Positions 7,510 through 14,591 of a stretch of 15,724 bases of DNA are shown here, piece after piece. This DNA is from Gp7-AA10 sp035516895 (GTDB lineage Bacteria > Acidobacteriota > Thermoanaerobaculia > Gp7-AA8). The notes beneath the pieces are model-generated. The model searched no databases, was not told the origin of the DNA, and worked only from the letters and a program-made list of their open reading frames with translations. How positions within the stretch are numbered: position 1 is the stretch's first letter; every line of letters begins with the position of its first letter. The position numbers were made by a program, and so were the translations under genes. Where the stretch lies: positions 1 through 15,724 of the forward strand of contig DATIZY010000276.1 in the NCBI GenBank assembly GCA_035516895.1. The letters are read 5' to 3'.

Positions 7510-8262
7510 TCAGAAGATCGCGCCGGCGATCTGATCGAATCCCACCGGCTTGAGCACGCAGGCGTCAACGCCGTCTCGCGGCGCTTCACTTGTCGGTGAA
7601 AGAACGATCGTCCGCGGCTGGTAGTCGGAATGCGCGTTCTTCGCGTATCGCGCAACGTCGACTCCGCGCATTTTCGTATCGTCGAGGACGAGCACGTCCG
7701 GACGGCGATGTTCCAGGAGGCGAAGCGCATCGTAACCCGAGCGGGCAATCATGGTTTCGCATCCGACGCCGGAAAGGAATGACGAGAGCGAACGGATCGT
7801 GCCGGCATCGCTGTCTGCGATCAGAGCGCGCATCGGACGCCGCACGAGCTTGTCGCTCCGCGTGTCATCGAGCAGCCGCCAGGCGGAACGCTCCGTCTCG
7901 CCTCGCAGCTCGTTCACGTCGACATAGAACTCGATGTCGGTGCGCGACAGCACGTACAACACGCGCGAGCCGCGATGTGTGGCCGCGCTCAGGAACGCAT
8001 GATCGGGACGGTCGACGAAGAGAACGTCGCCTTCGAACGTCGAATGCAGCGTCGAAAGCAGCACCGTGAATTCTCTGCTGTCGAGCGCGCCCTCGATGAC
8101 GATGCGTTCGACCGGCATGGAGGGGAAACAGCGGCTGCTCGAAGCCGCCAGGATCTCTTTGAACGGGCAGCGTTGAATGCGGCGATCGGAGAATCGCCAC
8201 GCGATGCCGCGCCACTTTGGGTTCGACGCGACCAGCGTCGCAGCCTGTCGTTGACTCTCCAT
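7510..8262 (-). CDS. Response-regulator-like protein: unrecognised N-terminal domain plus C-terminal receiver
   Basis: Encodes 250 residues from the ATG at 8262 (MESQRQ); an in-frame ATG at 8316 would add 18 residues. Residues 1-140 match no family I recognise: a mixed alpha/beta region including PVERIVIEGALDSREFTVLL (50-69), GDVLFVDRPD and RVLYVLSRTDIEFYVDV. It has no signal peptide or membrane segment. Residues about 144-250 form a receiver: acidic D150/D152, acceptor D195 in LDDTKMRG, S222, and K238 in VLKPVG. The protein stops at GFDQIAGAIF, so the last receiver helix is shorter than usual, possibly a 3' truncation. It is not in an operon: the TonB receptor converges on it from the left. 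Phosphorylation by one of the local kinases is plausible but unproven. The putative ribosome-binding site (GAGGA just before the ATG) is too close to be convincing. Confidence 0.8.
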   Translation of the reverse strand: MESQRQAATLVASNPKWRGIAWRFSDRRIQRCPFKEILAASSSRCFPSMPVERIVIEGALDSREFTVLLSTLHSTFEGDVLFVDRPDHAFLSAATHRGSRVLYVLSRTDIEFYVDVNELRGETERSAWRLLDDTRSDKLVRRPMRALIADSDAGTIRSLSSFLSGVGCETMIARSGYDALRLLEHRRPDVLVLDDTKMRGVDVARYAKNAHSDYQPRTIVLSPTSEAPRDGVDACVLKPVGFDQIAGAIF

Positions 8263-8338
8263 GGTCCTCGGACGAGAGCAATGGAGGCGCCTGACGCTGT
8301 GATCTCGATAAGGCATTCCAGCGTCGGGACTTCGCGAG

Positions 8339-8367
8339 ATTCTTCAATCGGCCGCGCCGTCCGACAA
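8339..8367 (-). promoter_or_regulatory. Weak candidate sigma-70 promoter for the receiver protein
   Basis: On the reverse strand TTGTCG (8367-8362) and AAGAAT (8344-8339) are separated by 17 nt; each matches the consensus at four of six positions. Transcription would start near 8332, upstream of both possible start codons (8316 and 8262). The match is weak. Confidence 0.2.
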
Positions 8368-8376
8368 TCGTTGCTC

Positions 8377-8393
8377 CGTCCGTTTTTCGGACG
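8377..8393. repeat. Short perfect inverted repeat CGTCCG-N5-CGGACG
   Basis: Six-base arms around a TTTTT spacer, with a further direct copy CCGTCCG at 8357-8363 beside the candidate -35 box of the receiver gene. It could be an operator or a small hairpin; no function can be assigned. Confidence 0.35.
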
Positions 8394-8471
8394 CTCTTTC
8401 ACCTGATCTGCGCATCGCGCGGTTCACGGACCGGCGAAGTTGATGATCAGCTGCTTGCAGCAGGCGTGGCC

Positions 8472-8546
8472 GCGCGTTGGCGCGTCCCAGTGCGTTACCA
8501 TTTCGCGTCGCGGGCCATTCCGCTGACGCGCGGCGGTCCGTTAGGC
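8472..8546 (+). repeat. Left attC-like repeat (integron cassette boundary)
   Basis: Begins with GCGCGTTGGCGCG (8472-8484) and ends with GTTAGGC (8540-8546), a perfect GTTRRRY integron core site. Its two ends are clearly related to the element at 8961-9041: the same 13-nt start, a shared TTACC after a GTCCCAG/GTCTAAC position, and the shared right side CTGA[C/T]GCGCGG...TCCGTTA. The left R'' box here is degenerate (GTCCCAG in place of RYYYAAC). It lies 27 nt before the VOC start codon, a typical cassette distance. Confidence 0.5.
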
Positions 8547-8573
8547 GGCGGCGCTGCTGCCAGAGGATATGCG

Positions 8574-8933
8574 ATGCCCCACGGCAAGATTTGTTACCTT
8601 GAAATCCCGGCGAACCGCGCCGAGGATTCCGCGCGCTTCTACTCAGATATCTTCGGCTGGAACGTGCGGGAACGCGGAGACGGGAACCTGGCCTTCGATG
8701 ACACAGGCGGGGTGAGCGGGACATGGGTGAAGGAGGGCGATCGGACGCCCGATGAACGCACCCGCACTTACATCATGGTCGACAGCATCACAGAATCGCT
8801 GAGACGCATTGAGAGGGCGGGCGGCAAAGTCCTTACGCCGCGCACAGAGATCGGACGGGATATGGGTGCGTTTGCCGCCTTCACCGATCCGGTCGGCAAT
8901 GAGTTCGGGCTCTACGAAGAGCCAGGACGATAG
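8574..8933 (+). CDS. VOC (glyoxalase/bleomycin-resistance fold) family protein
   Basis: Encodes 119 residues from the ATG at 8574, chosen because AGAGGA (8562-8567) lies 6 nt upstream and the VOC fold begins at once. A longer frame upstream runs through the attC-like repeat and has no VOC character. Two beta-alpha-beta-beta-beta units are visible: CYLEIPANRAEDSARFYSDI at 7-26 opening the first, and the second from about 64 ending in TDPVGNEFGLYE (104-115). The position that is usually the first metal-binding His of the HxE strand is Tyr8, so it may not be a typical metal enzyme. VOC proteins include glyoxalases, dioxygenases and antibiotic-binding proteins; the substrate here is unknown. It is flanked on both sides by related attC-like repeats, and VOC genes are frequent integron cassette cargo. 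Confidence 0.9.
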   Translation: MPHGKICYLEIPANRAEDSARFYSDIFGWNVRERGDGNLAFDDTGGVSGTWVKEGDRTPDERTRTYIMVDSITESLRRIERAGGKVLTPRTEIGRDMGAFAAFTDPVGNEFGLYEEPGR

Positions 8934-8960
8934 TTCCTTGCGCTCCCGATTGGCGAAGAT

Positions 8961-9041
8961 GCGCGTTGGCGCGGGCGTCTAACTCTTACCGTTAGCCGGC
9001 TCTCTGACGGGGCCACGCAACTGATGCGCGGTCCGTTACCC
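8961..9041 (+). repeat. Right attC-like repeat (integron cassette recombination site)
   Basis: Starts GCGCGTTGGCGCG (8961-8973), has an exact R'' box GTCTAAC (8977-8983, consensus RYYYAAC), an L''-like GTTAGCC (8991-8997), a CAACT L'-like stretch (9018-9022) and ends at GTTACCC (9035-9041). In an integrated cassette the TTRRRY of the right core belongs to the next DNA, so the cassette's own R' would be G9035 plus TTAGGC (8541-8546), i.e. GTTAGGC. That differs from the complement of GTCTAAC at one base. Pairing of the L boxes is weak and spacers are unequal, so this may be a decayed site. Confidence 0.5.
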
Positions 9042-9045
9042 GGTT

Positions 9046-9322
9046 TTCGTTTTGGCCGAGGATAGAAGTGTAGCGGCCGCGATCCGGCGTCAGACGTTTT
9101 TCATCGCATCGAAGTGCGTTCGAGCCATCACACGCGATCACCATCGAACACCATCGCGCAACGATCGAAGACCCCGACAGCAAGAACGGCACGCGCGTCG
9201 ACGGAGCCGCGATCACAACTCCGACTCCGCTGCACTCCCCAGCCGCAATTCGCCCCGGCGCCGTCGGCCTAACCTACTCGTACCTCTATCCGAACGCCGA
9301 GACCGAAACTGTCGGCGGTAAG
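9046..9322 (+). pseudogene. FHA-domain gene remnant (frameshifted C-terminal part)
   Basis: Three reading frames laid end to end rebuild a forkhead-associated domain, a phosphothreonine-binding fold. About 9050-9071 reads LAEDRSV. Frame 9075-9137 reads GRDPASDV (9075-9098) then SSHHTR, matching the FHA signatures GRDPxxDV and SRHHAR. After a 1-nt shift near 9137 the frame continues ITIEHHRATIEDPDSKNGT (D-S-K-N-G-T at 9176-9193), RVDG, an IRPG turn and LTYSYL, to ETETVGG near 9319. The frame does not stop at the natural end but runs on antisense to the kinase. No start codon or N-terminal DNA-binding part is present. The layout resembles the C-terminus of winged-helix/FHA regulators known from Acidobacteriota (recognition from memory). 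It begins directly after the right attC-like repeat. Confidence 0.72.
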
Positions 9323-9325
9323 CCA

Positions 9326-10639
9326 TCACGAGCCGGCATTTGCCGCAACGCTGTCCGGAAACCAGCAGCTGACGACGGTGCCGCCGCCGGCGCGTGTCGC
9401 GATGCGCAGATGCCCGCCGTGGCCTTCGACGATGTCGTTGCACAGCGGAAGGCCGAGTCCCGAGCCTCCCGACTTCGTCGACCAGAACGGCAGCACGGCG
9501 CGCGTCATCGCCTGCTCGCTCATTCCCTCGCCGCGGTCGCTGACCACGAGCAGACTTCCGCCGGGACGCCGCTCGACCGACACCGTGATCTCCTCGGCAG
9601 CGCTCCTGGCCTCCGCCGCGTTCTTCACGAGGTTGATGATCAGCTGCTCGACCTGCGCCCGGTCGATGTCGCCGCGATGCGACGGCTGCGGCTCCCCGAT
9701 CCGGAACTCAACGATCTGCTGCACCGACCGCAACACGTCGAGCCACGCCGTCGAGTCGCGCCGCGGTTTCGGAAGGCGCGCGAACGCCGCGTATCCGTCG
9801 AGAAATCGCTGCAGGTAATCGAGCCGCTCTTCGACCGTCGACGTGATCTCGTCCATGCGATGCCATTGGTCTTCGCGATTCCGAATGATGCGCGCCGAAT
9901 GGAAAAGCGATCGGATCGGCGCGAGCGAGTTGTTCAGCTCGTGGCTCATCATGCGGATCGCCCGCTTCCAGACTTCCACCTCCTGCCGCCGCACCTCGGG
10001 CGTCAGGCGGTTCGCGATCCACAGCTCGTGCGGACGCGCGTTCAGATGAAACGTGCGGTGCGACAGGTGGTACTGCTCGCCGCCGGTGGTGAACAGCGCA
10101 TCGCGTTCGGCCGCGAAGGCATCGCGCAGATCGGGCGCGCGATCGAGCAGCTCGCCGAAGCGGCGGCCTTCGAGATGTTCGCCGCCCGCGAAGACGTCGC
10201 GCGCGGCGCGGTTCGCATACATGATTCGCCCGCCGGTCGTCAGCACGAGCGCGAGCGGCGTCGCCTGCAGCACGGTTTCGAACAGCAGCTCGCGCTGGAG
10301 CGTGTCGTGACGTTCGGCGCGCAGCTGATCGCCGACTTCGTTGTAGATCTGCACGAGATCGGTGATCTCGTCATCGCCGGTCATGCGCAAACGCAGACTG
10401 AAATCGCCGTCGGCGAATCCGCGCGCGCCGTCGCGAAGCGCGCCGAGGTTCGCGTCGATGCGGTGCAGCGGCCGGCGAAGGGTCGCGATGGCGAGCAGCA
10501 GCGCTCCGGCGAGCGTGACCGCCGCGATGACCCATGGATTGTCGAGGGAGTACGCGGTGATGCCGGCGATCGCGGCGACGGCAACGCTGTCGAGCGCGGC
10601 AAAGAGCGCGACATTCCGGCCGAGCCGTTGCCGGCTCAT
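9326..10639 (-). CDS. NtrY-like membrane sensor histidine kinase
   Basis: Encodes 437 residues. ATG at 10639 overlaps the upstream regulator's TGA (10638-10636) as ATGA, so the two are translationally coupled. Two close hydrophobic segments (about 10-30 and 36-54) form a hairpin with almost no periplasmic part. HAMP-like region about 55-110, one PAS about 115-212 (LVLTTGGRIMYANRAARDVF), then HisKA with H233 in MMSHELNNSLAPIRS, the NtrY-type H-box. HATPase: N-box N340, DRGEGM at 368-373 and GGSGLGLPL at 391-399. The signal is therefore probably sensed in or at the inner membrane or in the cytoplasm. Its partner is surely the NtrC-family regulator encoded just upstream. It is the last gene of the efflux operon and ends convergently to the FHA remnant. 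Confidence 0.94.
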   Translation of the reverse strand: MSRQRLGRNVALFAALDSVAVAAIAGITAYSLDNPWVIAAVTLAGALLLAIATLRRPLHRIDANLGALRDGARGFADGDFSLRLRMTGDDEITDLVQIYNEVGDQLRAERHDTLQRELLFETVLQATPLALVLTTGGRIMYANRAARDVFAGGEHLEGRRFGELLDRAPDLRDAFAAERDALFTTGGEQYHLSHRTFHLNARPHELWIANRLTPEVRRQEVEVWKRAIRMMSHELNNSLAPIRSLFHSARIIRNREDQWHRMDEITSTVEERLDYLQRFLDGYAAFARLPKPRRDSTAWLDVLRSVQQIVEFRIGEPQPSHRGDIDRAQVEQLIINLVKNAAEARSAAEEITVSVERRPGGSLLVVSDRGEGMSEQAMTRAVLPFWSTKSGGSGLGLPLCNDIVEGHGGHLRIATRAGGGTVVSCWFPDSVAANAGS

Positions 10640-12027
10640 TCTTTCGGCCGGCGTTCGAGCACGATGCCCAGTCGCTCCATCTTTCGATAAAGCGCCTGGC
10701 GCGACACGCCGAGCTGCCGCGCAACGGAGGCGACGCTGCCGGACGCGTCCCGAAGCAGAGTCTCGATGCGTTCGCGCTCGCCGAAAAGGGTGCGCGCGCC
10801 ATGTCCGGCTGTCAGGCCGAGGTCCGCGGCGGTGACCACCTCGTTCAAAGCGGTGACGACGCCACGACGAATTCGATTCTCGAGCTCGCGCACGTTGCCG
10901 GGCCAGTCGTGCACCGCGAGCGCCGCACGCGCGTCGTCACCGAGACGCCGGCTGACATTCGAGCCGCGAACGAACCCGGCCAGGAAGTGCTCCGCAAGCG
11001 GCACGATGTCCTCGGCGCGTTCCGCGAGCGGCGGAACGTGGATGTCGACGACGTCGAGCCGGAAGAGCAGGTCCTGACGGAACGCCCCGCGGCGAACGGC
11101 ATCGTTGAGATCGGAGTTCGTGGCGCACAACACGCGGACATCGGCGCGCCGCGTTTCGCTCGAGCCGAGCCTTTCGAATTCGCCGTTCTGCAGAACGCGC
11201 AGCAGCTTCATCTGTCCCGCCGGCGAGAGATTGCCGATCTCGTCGAGGAAGAGCGTTCCGCCGTTTGCCGATTCGAAACGTCCGATGCGCAACCGCGCTG
11301 CGCCGGTGAACGCGCCCGCCTCGGCGCCGAACAATTCGCTTTCGAGGAGCGGGTCCGGCAGCGCTCCGGCATTGACTTTGATGAGCGGCCGCTTCCGGCG
11401 CGGCGAATTCGCGTGGATGATCTCGGCGATCTTCTCTTTTCCCGCGCCGTTCGGTCCGGTGATCAACACCGGAACATCGGCGGCGGCGACCTGCAGCGCA
11501 AGCGAGACGACACGATGCATCGCCGCGCTTTCGTAAACGATGCCGCGAAGATCGAACGTGCGCGCGAGCGAGGTGCGGCCGGCGCGCCGCTCGCGGTCGC
11601 CGCGCCGCATCGCCAGCACGTCGTTCACGATCGCCAGCAGCTTTTCGTCGTTCCACGGTTTCGCCAGGTAATCCTTCGCGCCTTCTTTCACCATCTGCAC
11701 CGCGGTCTCGACCGACGTCCATGCCGTGAGCAGCACGATCGGCAGCGACGGCTCGATCCGGCGCAGATGGCGAAAGAGCGTGACACCTTCGTCGCCGCTC
11801 GTCGCGCCCGGCGAGAAATTCATGTCCTGCAGAACGACGTCGATGTCGCCGTTGGCGGTCAGCCGCTCGGCGTCGGCCGCGGTCGATACGATCTCGACGT
11901 CGATGCCGTGGATGTCGAGGAGCAGAGCGAGAGCCTTGGCCACCGCCGGCTGGTCCTCGACGATGAGCACCGTGCCGGTGGATCGACGCGCGCGTTCGGC
12001 GGTCACGATCGGCGTCTCGGCAATCAA
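10636..12027 (-). CDS. NtrC-family sigma-54-dependent response regulator
   Basis: Encodes 463 residues. Receiver about 18-140: E24/D25, phospho-acceptor D68 in VVLQDMNF, T101, K123. AAA+ sigma-54 interaction domain about 160-400: Walker A GPNGAGKE (191-198, a variant of GESGTGKE), an intact GAFTGA sigma-54 contact loop (238-243), Walker B GGTLFLDE (256-263), arginines R317 and R323 and the sensor II WPGNVRELEN. Fis-type helix-turn-helix about 430-453 (SVASVARQLGVSRQALYRKM). Intact motifs imply an active activator, phosphorylated by the kinase whose ATG overlaps its stop. The start is TTG at 12027: GGAG (12038-12035) lies 7 nt upstream and there is no in-frame ATG. A nearby ATG at 12032 runs into TGA after two codons. 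It follows the permease gene by 16 nt, so it sits inside the efflux operon and probably regulates it. Confidence 0.95.
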   Translation of the reverse strand: MIAETPIVTAERARRSTGTVLIVEDQPAVAKALALLLDIHGIDVEIVSTAADAERLTANGDIDVVLQDMNFSPGATSGDEGVTLFRHLRRIEPSLPIVLLTAWTSVETAVQMVKEGAKDYLAKPWNDEKLLAIVNDVLAMRRGDRERRAGRTSLARTFDLRGIVYESAAMHRVVSLALQVAAADVPVLITGPNGAGKEKIAEIIHANSPRRKRPLIKVNAGALPDPLLESELFGAEAGAFTGAARLRIGRFESANGGTLFLDEIGNLSPAGQMKLLRVLQNGEFERLGSSETRRADVRVLCATNSDLNDAVRRGAFRQDLLFRLDVVDIHVPPLAERAEDIVPLAEHFLAGFVRGSNVSRRLGDDARAALAVHDWPGNVRELENRIRRGVVTALNEVVTAADLGLTAGHGARTLFGERERIETLLRDASGSVASVARQLGVSRQALYRKMERLGIVLERRPKE

Positions 12028-12034
12028 GCCATGT

Positions 12035-12038
12035 CTCC
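12035..12038 (-). promoter_or_regulatory. Ribosome-binding site supporting the TTG start of the NtrC-family regulator
   Basis: GGAG on the reverse strand (12038-12035), preceded by AAGGAC, lies 7 nt before the TTG at 12027 and 2 nt before an out-of-frame ATG at 12032. Spacing favours the TTG. The out-of-frame ATG-GCT-TGA overlaps the TTG and would give a two-residue peptide. Confidence 0.5.
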
Positions 12039-12043
12039 GTCCT

Positions 12044-13243
12044 TCAAACCGCGCGCGTGGCGATGACCGGCGGCACCGAAGCGGCCCGGATCGCCGGCGC
12101 CAGCGTTGCGGCGATCGTCTGCACCCAGAGAAGCGCGATTCCGATCGCCACGATACGCCAATCGAGCTTCACCGCCTGCGTGCTCGTCACCAGCAGGAAA
12201 TTCAGCGCATACGCGAGCGCGAGGCCGAGGATCGAGCCGAAGCTGGTGATCATCCAGTTCTCCACGAGGAAATAACGGACAATCGCCGGCCGGGTTGCAC
12301 CGAGGGCTCGCCGGGTGCCGATCTGGCGCGTCCGCTCGGTGACCGCGAACGACGTCACGCCGACGATGCCGAGTCCTGTGACGAGAAGCAGCAGGACGAT
12401 GACAGCAGTCATGCCGCCGACGATGATGCGCGACTCGGTGAAGTACTGGTGCTTGATGTCATCGATCGATTGCACGTCGACGTTGCGGCCGTCGTTGATC
12501 GCGACGAGCTTCTTCGGAATCTGTTGCGCGACGCTCTTCATCGCGCCGGGCTGCGTCCGGACGAGGAAGGTCGCCCCGCCGTACGACGAATGACCGGCGG
12601 CGAAGACTGCGTATTCGTGAATCGGAAATCCGTACGGATTGTAGAACGGATCGAAGACTCCGACGATGTTGTTGACAGTGCCGCCGCCGTCGATCAGCTG
12701 CCGGCCGACCGCGCTCTGGTTGCCGAAGAGAAGCTGCTCCATGGCGTGCGAAATCAGCACCGTGGCCGCTTTCGAGTTCGGATCGTCGTCGATGTCCGTG
12801 TCGCGAAGATCGCGCCCTTCGATGAGACGAACGCCGAGCGTGTCGATGATGCCGGGCGTCGCCGAATACATCTGGACCTGATGCGGCGTGCCGTCTCCGC
12901 CGGCGACCTTCACCGAGCCGGAGCTTCCGCCTCCCTGCCACGGAATGAAGTACGTATTGCTGACCGCAAGAACGCCGGGGATCGTGCGCAGCTCGCGCTC
13001 GTCGGCGACGGCGCTCGTGATGCGGTACGCGCGCTCGCCGAACGCATTCGCGAACGGCTTGCTCTGCACCCACATCAGATTGTCGTCGTCGAAGCCGGAC
13101 GGGCGGAGCATCTTTGCGCGCTCGGCGAGAATCATGTTGATGGCGTTCGTCACCACCGCGAGCGTGATCGCGATCTGCAGAACGATGAGGCCGAAGCGGA
13201 CTTTGTTGCGGATGATGGCGCGGGCGATCGGTCCGAATTCCAT
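12044..13243 (-). CDS. MacB/FtsX-type ABC transporter permease (second permease)
   Basis: Encodes 399 residues. The ATG at 13243 is preceded by AAAGGAG (13256-13250) at 6 nt spacing. Topology is that of MacB permeases: TM1 about 17-38, a large periplasmic domain about 40-272, then three TMs about 275-300, 331-355 and 364-385. The FtsX-like signature ERTRQIGTRRALGATRPAI lies in the first cytoplasmic loop (303-321), the coupling surface for the ATPase. The C-terminus AIRAASVPPVIATRAV is the usual closing motif. It lies 12 nt after the other permease, and the two probably form a heterodimer with the ATPase. Its sequence is clearly different from the first permease, with shorter extracytoplasmic segments. 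Such systems move substrates from the periplasm or inner leaflet rather than across the inner membrane; the substrate is not predictable. Confidence 0.93.
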   Translation of the reverse strand: MEFGPIARAIIRNKVRFGLIVLQIAITLAVVTNAINMILAERAKMLRPSGFDDDNLMWVQSKPFANAFGERAYRITSAVADERELRTIPGVLAVSNTYFIPWQGGGSSGSVKVAGGDGTPHQVQMYSATPGIIDTLGVRLIEGRDLRDTDIDDDPNSKAATVLISHAMEQLLFGNQSAVGRQLIDGGGTVNNIVGVFDPFYNPYGFPIHEYAVFAAGHSSYGGATFLVRTQPGAMKSVAQQIPKKLVAINDGRNVDVQSIDDIKHQYFTESRIIVGGMTAVIVLLLLVTGLGIVGVTSFAVTERTRQIGTRRALGATRPAIVRYFLVENWMITSFGSILGLALAYALNFLLVTSTQAVKLDWRIVAIGIALLWVQTIAATLAPAIRAASVPPVIATRAV

Positions 13244-13255
13244 CGCTGACTCCTT

Positions 13256-14587
13256 TCAGACTTTCAACTGCACGGCGGGCTGCACGCTGCAGATGCGCCA
13301 CGCGGGATACAGGCCGGCGACGAATCCCGCGACCAGCGACAGCAGAATCGCCGACGCGATCATCTCGGCATCGAGCGAGATCACCGACGTGTCGCTGATC
13401 AGCTTTCCGATGAAGCGCACGACGCCGACGGAGATCAGCATGCCGATCGCGCCGCCGGCGATGCCCACCAGCTCACATTCGAAGATGTGCTGCAGGAACA
13501 CGTCGATCCGCGACGCGCCGAGCGCGCGCCGCACCGACACTTCCGGAGCCCGCGCGAGAAATTTGCCGAGGACGAGGCCGGAGAGATTGAGCGAGCAGAT
13601 GACGAGGAACAGCACGGAGATCGCGGCCATCGCCGACAGCTTCGGCCGGATCACGCCGAAGTCGACCATGCTCTCGCGCAGCGACATCACGACATTGTTC
13701 AGCGGGCGCGGGAAGCGTCCCCCTTTCTTCTGCTGCAGGACGTAGTCGTCGACGTAGCGCTGATACGCCGCACGGTCCGCGGGCGAGCGGAGCTCGACCC
13801 AGAGCTGCACGAAGTTCATCTCCGACATGAGCGCCGTGCGATAGTCGTTGAAGTTGATGTTCGCACCCCACGAGGGCGTGTCTGTATCGCCGCCGGGACC
13901 AATCTCCATCCGCGGTCCGACGGAGAACGGCATGTAGATTCCGTCCGGCGGTCCGGCCCAGTTTCCGACCAGGTCGTACATGCGAATGAACGGCCGCCAC
14001 GGCGCGAGCACGCCGACGACGGTGAAGTTGCGGTCTTTGATCTGCAGCGTCTTGCCGACGCTGTTGCCGCCGCCGAACAGCCGCTGATTCATGGCATTGT
14101 CGAGAACGATGACCTGCTCGCCGTTCGCGTCGGCGCGGCGGTCCCATGAATGGCCGTACTGAAACGGCACGTCGAACATCGGGAAGAAATCGGCCTGGGT
14201 CAGGCGAATCCTCTGAATGAACGGCCGGCTCACTCTTCGATCCGGAAAGACAGCGAGTCGCCCGACGTACGACATGAACTGCCGTACGGGAATCGGCGAC
14301 CGCATCAATTCGACGGCGTCCTTGTACGTGATCTGCGGCGGCACGCGATGCACGTTGCCGCTGTCCGCGCTCGCCGGATAGGGATTGTCCTTGTCCCAGT
14401 TGTCGAGGCGCACGTACAACAGCCGCTGACTCTTTCCCGGCAGCGGATCGCGCGTGAACATGTGGCGCACCGTTGTGAACGTCGTGGAGATGCAGATGCC
14501 GAGGGCGATGCCGCCGATGATCACGGCGGTCAGGACCGGATTGCGTCGAAGGCTCTTCGCCGCGATTTTGAGGTTATAGCGCACCAT
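13256..14587 (-). CDS. MacB/FtsX-type ABC transporter permease (first permease)
   Basis: Encodes 443 residues. The ATG at 14587 is 4 nt after the ATPase stop, so the two are likely coupled. TM1 about 17-38 (NPVLTAVIIGGIALGICIST), a MacB-type periplasmic domain about 40-315, then TMs about 319-341, 372-392 and 408-427. The cytoplasmic-loop signature ARAPEVSVRRALGASRIDVF (345-364) and the closing GLYPAWRICSVQPAVQL (425-441) define the FtsX/MacB permease family. The periplasmic domain contains FGGGNSVGKTLQIKDRNFTVVGVL (171-194), the second half of the usual MacB core. Together with the second permease, the ATPase and the HlyD-type adaptor this makes a tripartite-type efflux or lipoprotein-handling system; no outer-membrane TolC-like gene is inside the window. 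Confidence 0.94.
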   Translation of the reverse strand: MVRYNLKIAAKSLRRNPVLTAVIIGGIALGICISTTFTTVRHMFTRDPLPGKSQRLLYVRLDNWDKDNPYPASADSGNVHRVPPQITYKDAVELMRSPIPVRQFMSYVGRLAVFPDRRVSRPFIQRIRLTQADFFPMFDVPFQYGHSWDRRADANGEQVIVLDNAMNQRLFGGGNSVGKTLQIKDRNFTVVGVLAPWRPFIRMYDLVGNWAGPPDGIYMPFSVGPRMEIGPGGDTDTPSWGANINFNDYRTALMSEMNFVQLWVELRSPADRAAYQRYVDDYVLQQKKGGRFPRPLNNVVMSLRESMVDFGVIRPKLSAMAAISVLFLVICSLNLSGLVLGKFLARAPEVSVRRALGASRIDVFLQHIFECELVGIAGGAIGMLISVGVVRFIGKLISDTSVISLDAEMIASAILLSLVAGFVAGLYPAWRICSVQPAVQLKV

Positions 14588-14591
14588 CGCT

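Larger units (their letters stand above)
8263..8573. other. Divergent intergenic region between receiver protein and VOC gene
   Basis: This is 311 nt with no convincing gene. It holds, from left to right: the leader of the minus-strand receiver gene with a possible sigma-70 promoter (8339-8367), a small inverted repeat CGTCCG-TTTTT-CGGACG (8377-8393) with an extra CCGTCCG copy at 8357-8363, a 17-nt stretch (8439-8455) identical to part of the NtrY-like kinase gene, the left attC-like repeat (8472-8546), and the VOC ribosome-binding site (8562-8567). Confidence 0.5.

Noticed and set aside
8466..8573. Upstream extension of the VOC reading frame
   Set aside because: It runs through the attC-like repeat and carries no VOC fold; the ribosome-binding site at 8562-8567 supports the start at 8574.
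9267..9273. GCCTAAC, an RYYYAAC-like integron box
   Set aside because: It falls inside the FHA remnant where it encodes the normal G-L-T strand, and no paired GTTRRRY box follows at attC distance.
9410..12066. Two long plus-strand open frames (426 and 421 residues)
   Set aside because: Antisense to the NtrY-like kinase and NtrC-like regulator; no recognisable motif, rich in Arg, Asp and His as expected for shadows.
11726..13249. 507-residue open frame on the plus strand
   Set aside because: Antisense to the regulator and permease, whose motifs are all intact; composition is typical of a shadow frame.
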